The notes beneath the pieces are model-generated. The model was not told the origin of the DNA, made no database searches, and saw nothing but the letters and a program-made list of their open reading frames with translations. A stretch of 64,000 nucleotides of DNA from Enterococcus mundtii (GTDB lineage Bacteria; Bacillota; Bacilli; Lactobacillales; Enterococcaceae): NCBI RefSeq assembly GCF_013394305.1, contig NZ_AP019810.1, positions 1,805,501-1,869,500 of the forward strand, read 5' to 3'. The position numbers and the translations under genes were made by a program. Below, in pieces: positions 61,716-64,000 of the stretch. Within the stretch, counting starts at the first letter, position 1. Each line of letters starts with the position of its first letter.

Positions 61716-62735
61716 ATGAAAAAAACACTTGCTTTTGCTTTTTGTTTACTGGGAATCATCGGTTTGAGTGGTTGTAGTAGTCAGTCAAGTGTTGGTGTTG
61801 TCGCAAATGCAGAGGAAGAAGCAACGATCACTTTACGTTTTGCTTATGCCAGTAATAGTCAGCCAGTCATTGATGCAATGAATAAATTCGGAGAGTTAGT
61901 AGAAGAAAAAACAGCTGGCTCAGTCAAAGTAAAATATTTTCCTGATGGTCAATTGGGGGGAGAACGTGAATTGATCGAACTGACTCAATCAGGTGCGATT
62001 GATTTTACGAAAGTCAGTGCTTCTGCGTTAGAAAGTTTCTCTAAAGTCTATTCGATTTTTTCAGTTCCTTACTTGTTCAATGATGAGCAACATTTCTTCA
62101 ATGTCATGGAGAACGAAGAGATCATGCCACCCATTTATCAATCAACGACAGATTTAGGTTTTTCTGGTCTCACCTATTATGATTCAGGGCAACGTAGTTT
62201 TTATATGGTCGATGGCCCGATCCACACACCGGATGATCTAAAAGGGAAAAAAATCCGCGTGATGCAAAGTGAAACGGCCATTAGAATGGTGGAACTACTA
62301 GGTGGATCACCTGTGCCGATGGGCAGTGACGAAGTATATACTTCGCTACAGTCAAACTTGATCAACGGATCAGAGAACAATGAATTTGTTTTGTATACAG
62401 CCGGGCATGGTGGTGTAGCCAAGTATTATTCCTATGATGAGCATACACGAGTACCGGATATCATCATCATGAACGATGCGATCAAAGAACGTTTGACTGC
62501 TGAGCAACAACAAGCAATCGAAGAAGCGGCGAAAGCATCAACGATTTTTGAAATCGAAGCATTCGCTCAAGCAATCGAAGAAGAAAAAAGAGTGGCAACG
62601 GAAGAATATGGCGTCCAGTTCAATGAAGTGGACAATACGCCATTTCGTGAAGCAGTCGCACCGTTGCATGACGAATTCAAAAATCATCCGGATTTTCAGA
62701 CGCTTTACCGAATGATCCAAGAAGAAGGGGTGTAA
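61716..62735 (+). CDS. TRAP transporter substrate-binding lipoprotein (DctP)
   Basis: ATG 61716 follows GAAAGGAG. The 339-residue product has a lipoprotein signal (MKKTLAFAFCLLGIIGLSGC, Cys20 of the lipobox) and the DctP fold (PF03480): YFPDGQLGGERELIELTQSGAIDF, DDLKGKKIRVMQSETAIRMVELLGGSPVPM (with the conserved Arg that binds the carboxylate) and ENNEFVLYTAGHGGVAKYYS. It would bind an organic acid; with GH105 upstream, an unsaturated uronate or uronic acid is inferred. Confidence 0.9.
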   Translation: MKKTLAFAFCLLGIIGLSGCSSQSSVGVVANAEEEATITLRFAYASNSQPVIDAMNKFGELVEEKTAGSVKVKYFPDGQLGGERELIELTQSGAIDFTKVSASALESFSKVYSIFSVPYLFNDEQHFFNVMENEEIMPPIYQSTTDLGFSGLTYYDSGQRSFYMVDGPIHTPDDLKGKKIRVMQSETAIRMVELLGGSPVPMGSDEVYTSLQSNLINGSENNEFVLYTAGHGGVAKYYSYDEHTRVPDIIIMNDAIKERLTAEQQQAIEEAAKASTIFEIEAFAQAIEEEKRVATEEYGVQFNEVDNTPFREAVAPLHDEFKNHPDFQTLYRMIQEEGV

Positions 62736-62738
62736 TCG

Positions 62739-63218
62739 ATGAAAAAAGGAATCAGTCGGCTGTTAGAATTTCTAGGAGCATGTCTGTTGATCGGTATGAT
62801 CATCATTGTCTTGTGGCAAGTATTCTCGCGAACGATTTTGGGTAATCCAAATACTGTAACAGAAGAATTAGTGCGTTTTGGATTAGTCTGGTTTGCGATG
62901 CTATCTTCCGCTTATGTAGTGGGTCAAAAAGGGCACTTAGCAGTTACACTGTTAAGTGAGAAACTGACTGGTAAGAAAGCGAATGTATTGGAGATCGTCG
63001 TTCAGTGTCTTTTTCTGGCTTTTGCAATCACGATCATGGTTTATGGTGGTTGGAATGCTGTGACATTGACGATGGGGCAAATTTCCCCTTCATTAGGGAT
63101 TCCGATGGGCTATGTCTATTTATCGGTGCCGGTCTCAGGTGTTTTGATCATTATCTACAGTTTGATCAATTTGATTGAAGCAATGAATAGGAAGTCTGTC
63201 GTTCAGGAAAAGGGATAG
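62739..63218 (+). CDS. TRAP transporter small permease (DctQ)
   Basis: A 159-residue protein with four membrane helices and the DctQ pattern LGNPNTVTEELVRFGLVWFAMLSSAYVVGQKGHLAV. It pairs with the large permease as the Na+-coupled membrane part of a TRAP importer. The ATG lies 3 bases after the DctP stop, with AAGAAGGGGTG upstream. Confidence 0.9.
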   Translation: MKKGISRLLEFLGACLLIGMIIIVLWQVFSRTILGNPNTVTEELVRFGLVWFAMLSSAYVVGQKGHLAVTLLSEKLTGKKANVLEIVVQCLFLAFAITIMVYGGWNAVTLTMGQISPSLGIPMGYVYLSVPVSGVLIIIYSLINLIEAMNRKSVVQEKG

Positions 63219-63228
63219 GAGGAATTTG

Positions 63229-64000
63229 ATGGCTTTAGAAGCAGGTGCAATTTTATTTTTTGTTTTTGTCTTTTTATTGATTGTTGGAATGCCCATTGCA
63301 ATCAGTATCGCTTTTTCATCGATGCTCACGTTGTTATTAGTGATTCCCTTTGATGTCGCAGCGTTTAGTTCTGCGCAAAAAATGGTCGGGAGTATCAATA
63401 GTTTCTCATTGATTGCCATTCCATTTTTCGTTTTTTCAGGAATCATTATGAACCATGGTGGGATTGCTAAAAAATTAGTTGATTTTGCTATGTTGTTTGT
63501 TGGTCGGATCCCTGGGTCTTTGGCCCATACGAATGTTTTAGGAAACGCATTGTTCGGCTCAATCTCCAGTTCGGCGATTGCTACTTCGACAGCGATTGGG
63601 GGCGTGCTGATTCCGCAACAAGTCGAAGAAGGGTACGATCGTAAATTTGCGACAGCAGTCAATATTGCTTCGGCACCTACAGGGATGGTGATCCCACCAA
63701 GTACAGCATTTATCATGTATTCTTTAGTTGCCGGAGGCGCTTCGATCTCAGCTCTATTTATGGGTGGCTATTTAGTGGGAGCTTTGTGGTCGTTAGGAAT
63801 CATGCTCGTTGCATTTGTAGTGGCGAAGAAAAATAAATATCCGACAGTACCAAAAGGACAAGGGAAGCAAGTCGGAAAAGTGTTAAAAGAAGCAATCCCA
63901 AGTTTAGCTTTGATCGTTATCATCATTGGTGGTATTTTAACAGGATTCTTCACAGCTATCGAAGCATCTGCGATTGCGGTATTGTATTCTTTATTGATCT
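63229..64000 (+). CDS. TRAP transporter large permease (DctM), 3' end outside window
   Basis: ATG 63229, with AGGAGG 6-8 bases upstream, opens a frame without stop to the window end (about 257 residues of an expected 425-430). Membrane helices alternate throughout (LFFVFVFLLIVGMPIAISIAF, LIAIPFFVFSGIIMNHGG, SISSSAIATSTAIGGVLIPQQ and TGMVIPPSTAFIMYSLVAG), with the conserved G-x-x-x-P and P-P-S motifs of the DctM/DedA-like permease (PF06808). Completes the TRAP system. Confidence 0.92.
   Translation, partial: MALEAGAILFFVFVFLLIVGMPIAISIAFSSMLTLLLVIPFDVAAFSSAQKMVGSINSFSLIAIPFFVFSGIIMNHGGIAKKLVDFAMLFVGRIPGSLAHTNVLGNALFGSISSSAIATSTAIGGVLIPQQVEEGYDRKFATAVNIASAPTGMVIPPSTAFIMYSLVAGGASISALFMGGYLVGALWSLGIMLVAFVVAKKNKYPTVPKGQGKQVGKVLKEAIPSLALIVIIIGGILTGFFTAIEASAIAVLYSLLI

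Overview
The window reads as chromosomal DNA of a low-GC lactic-acid Firmicute, most likely an Enterococcus of the E. faecium group. The Ddl, MurF, CshA, AcpS-Alr-MazF, KimA, OpuC, QueA/Tgt and AdhE proteins all look enterococcal. Ddl resembles E. faecium Ddl from memory but differs at many positions, so a relative (E. hirae, E. mundtii, E. durans type) is as likely as E. faecium. Species is inference; no database was used.

Positions 1 to about 26.5 kb are the right part of a siphovirus-type prophage; the left part (integrase, repressor, replication, packaging) lies outside the window. Order: portal (cut by the window edge), small head genes, minor head protein, a hairpin-rich gene-free gap, scaffold, head protein, major capsid, connectors, tail terminator, major tail protein, tail chaperones with a -1 frameshift, tape measure, Dit, a very large Tal with two cell-wall hydrolase domains, three baseplate/receptor proteins (one a BppU-metallophosphoesterase fusion), XkdX, holin, amidase endolysin. 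After lysis comes accessory DNA with independent promoters and terminators: an AT-rich P-loop ATPase moron, a decayed gene, a tRNA-Met(CAT), a RES-like gene, a 101-aa gene whose promoter contains a GAAC-N4-GTTC (SOS-box-like) inverted repeat, and a SHOCT/glycine-zipper protein. The right phage end probably lies between 26.33 and 26.65 kb.

26.6-64 kb is host chromosome: TVP38-type membrane protein, GNAT acetyltransferase, a structured non-coding RNA candidate (28.1-28.3 kb), an MFS-like protein with a DUF188 protein, DUF2512, a UbiB-like kinase, ddl-murF, cshA behind a roughly 270-nt structured leader, acpS-alr-mazF, a YhgE/Pip protein, the potassium importer kimA, a decayed mazEF pair, the opuCABCD osmoprotectant operon, queA, a Ca2+-type P-ATPase, DUF975, tgt, yajC, adhE with two Rex-type operators, and a catabolite-controlled operon starting with a GH105 unsaturated-uronyl hydrolase followed by a TRAP transporter whose large permease runs off the right edge.

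Best leads for something undescribed are the prophage accessory island (ATPase, RES-like gene, SOS-box gene, SHOCT protein), the baseplate-borne phosphoesterase, the two structured RNAs (28.1 kb and cshA leader) and a dispersed palindromic repeat with copies at 26.7 and 40.1 kb.
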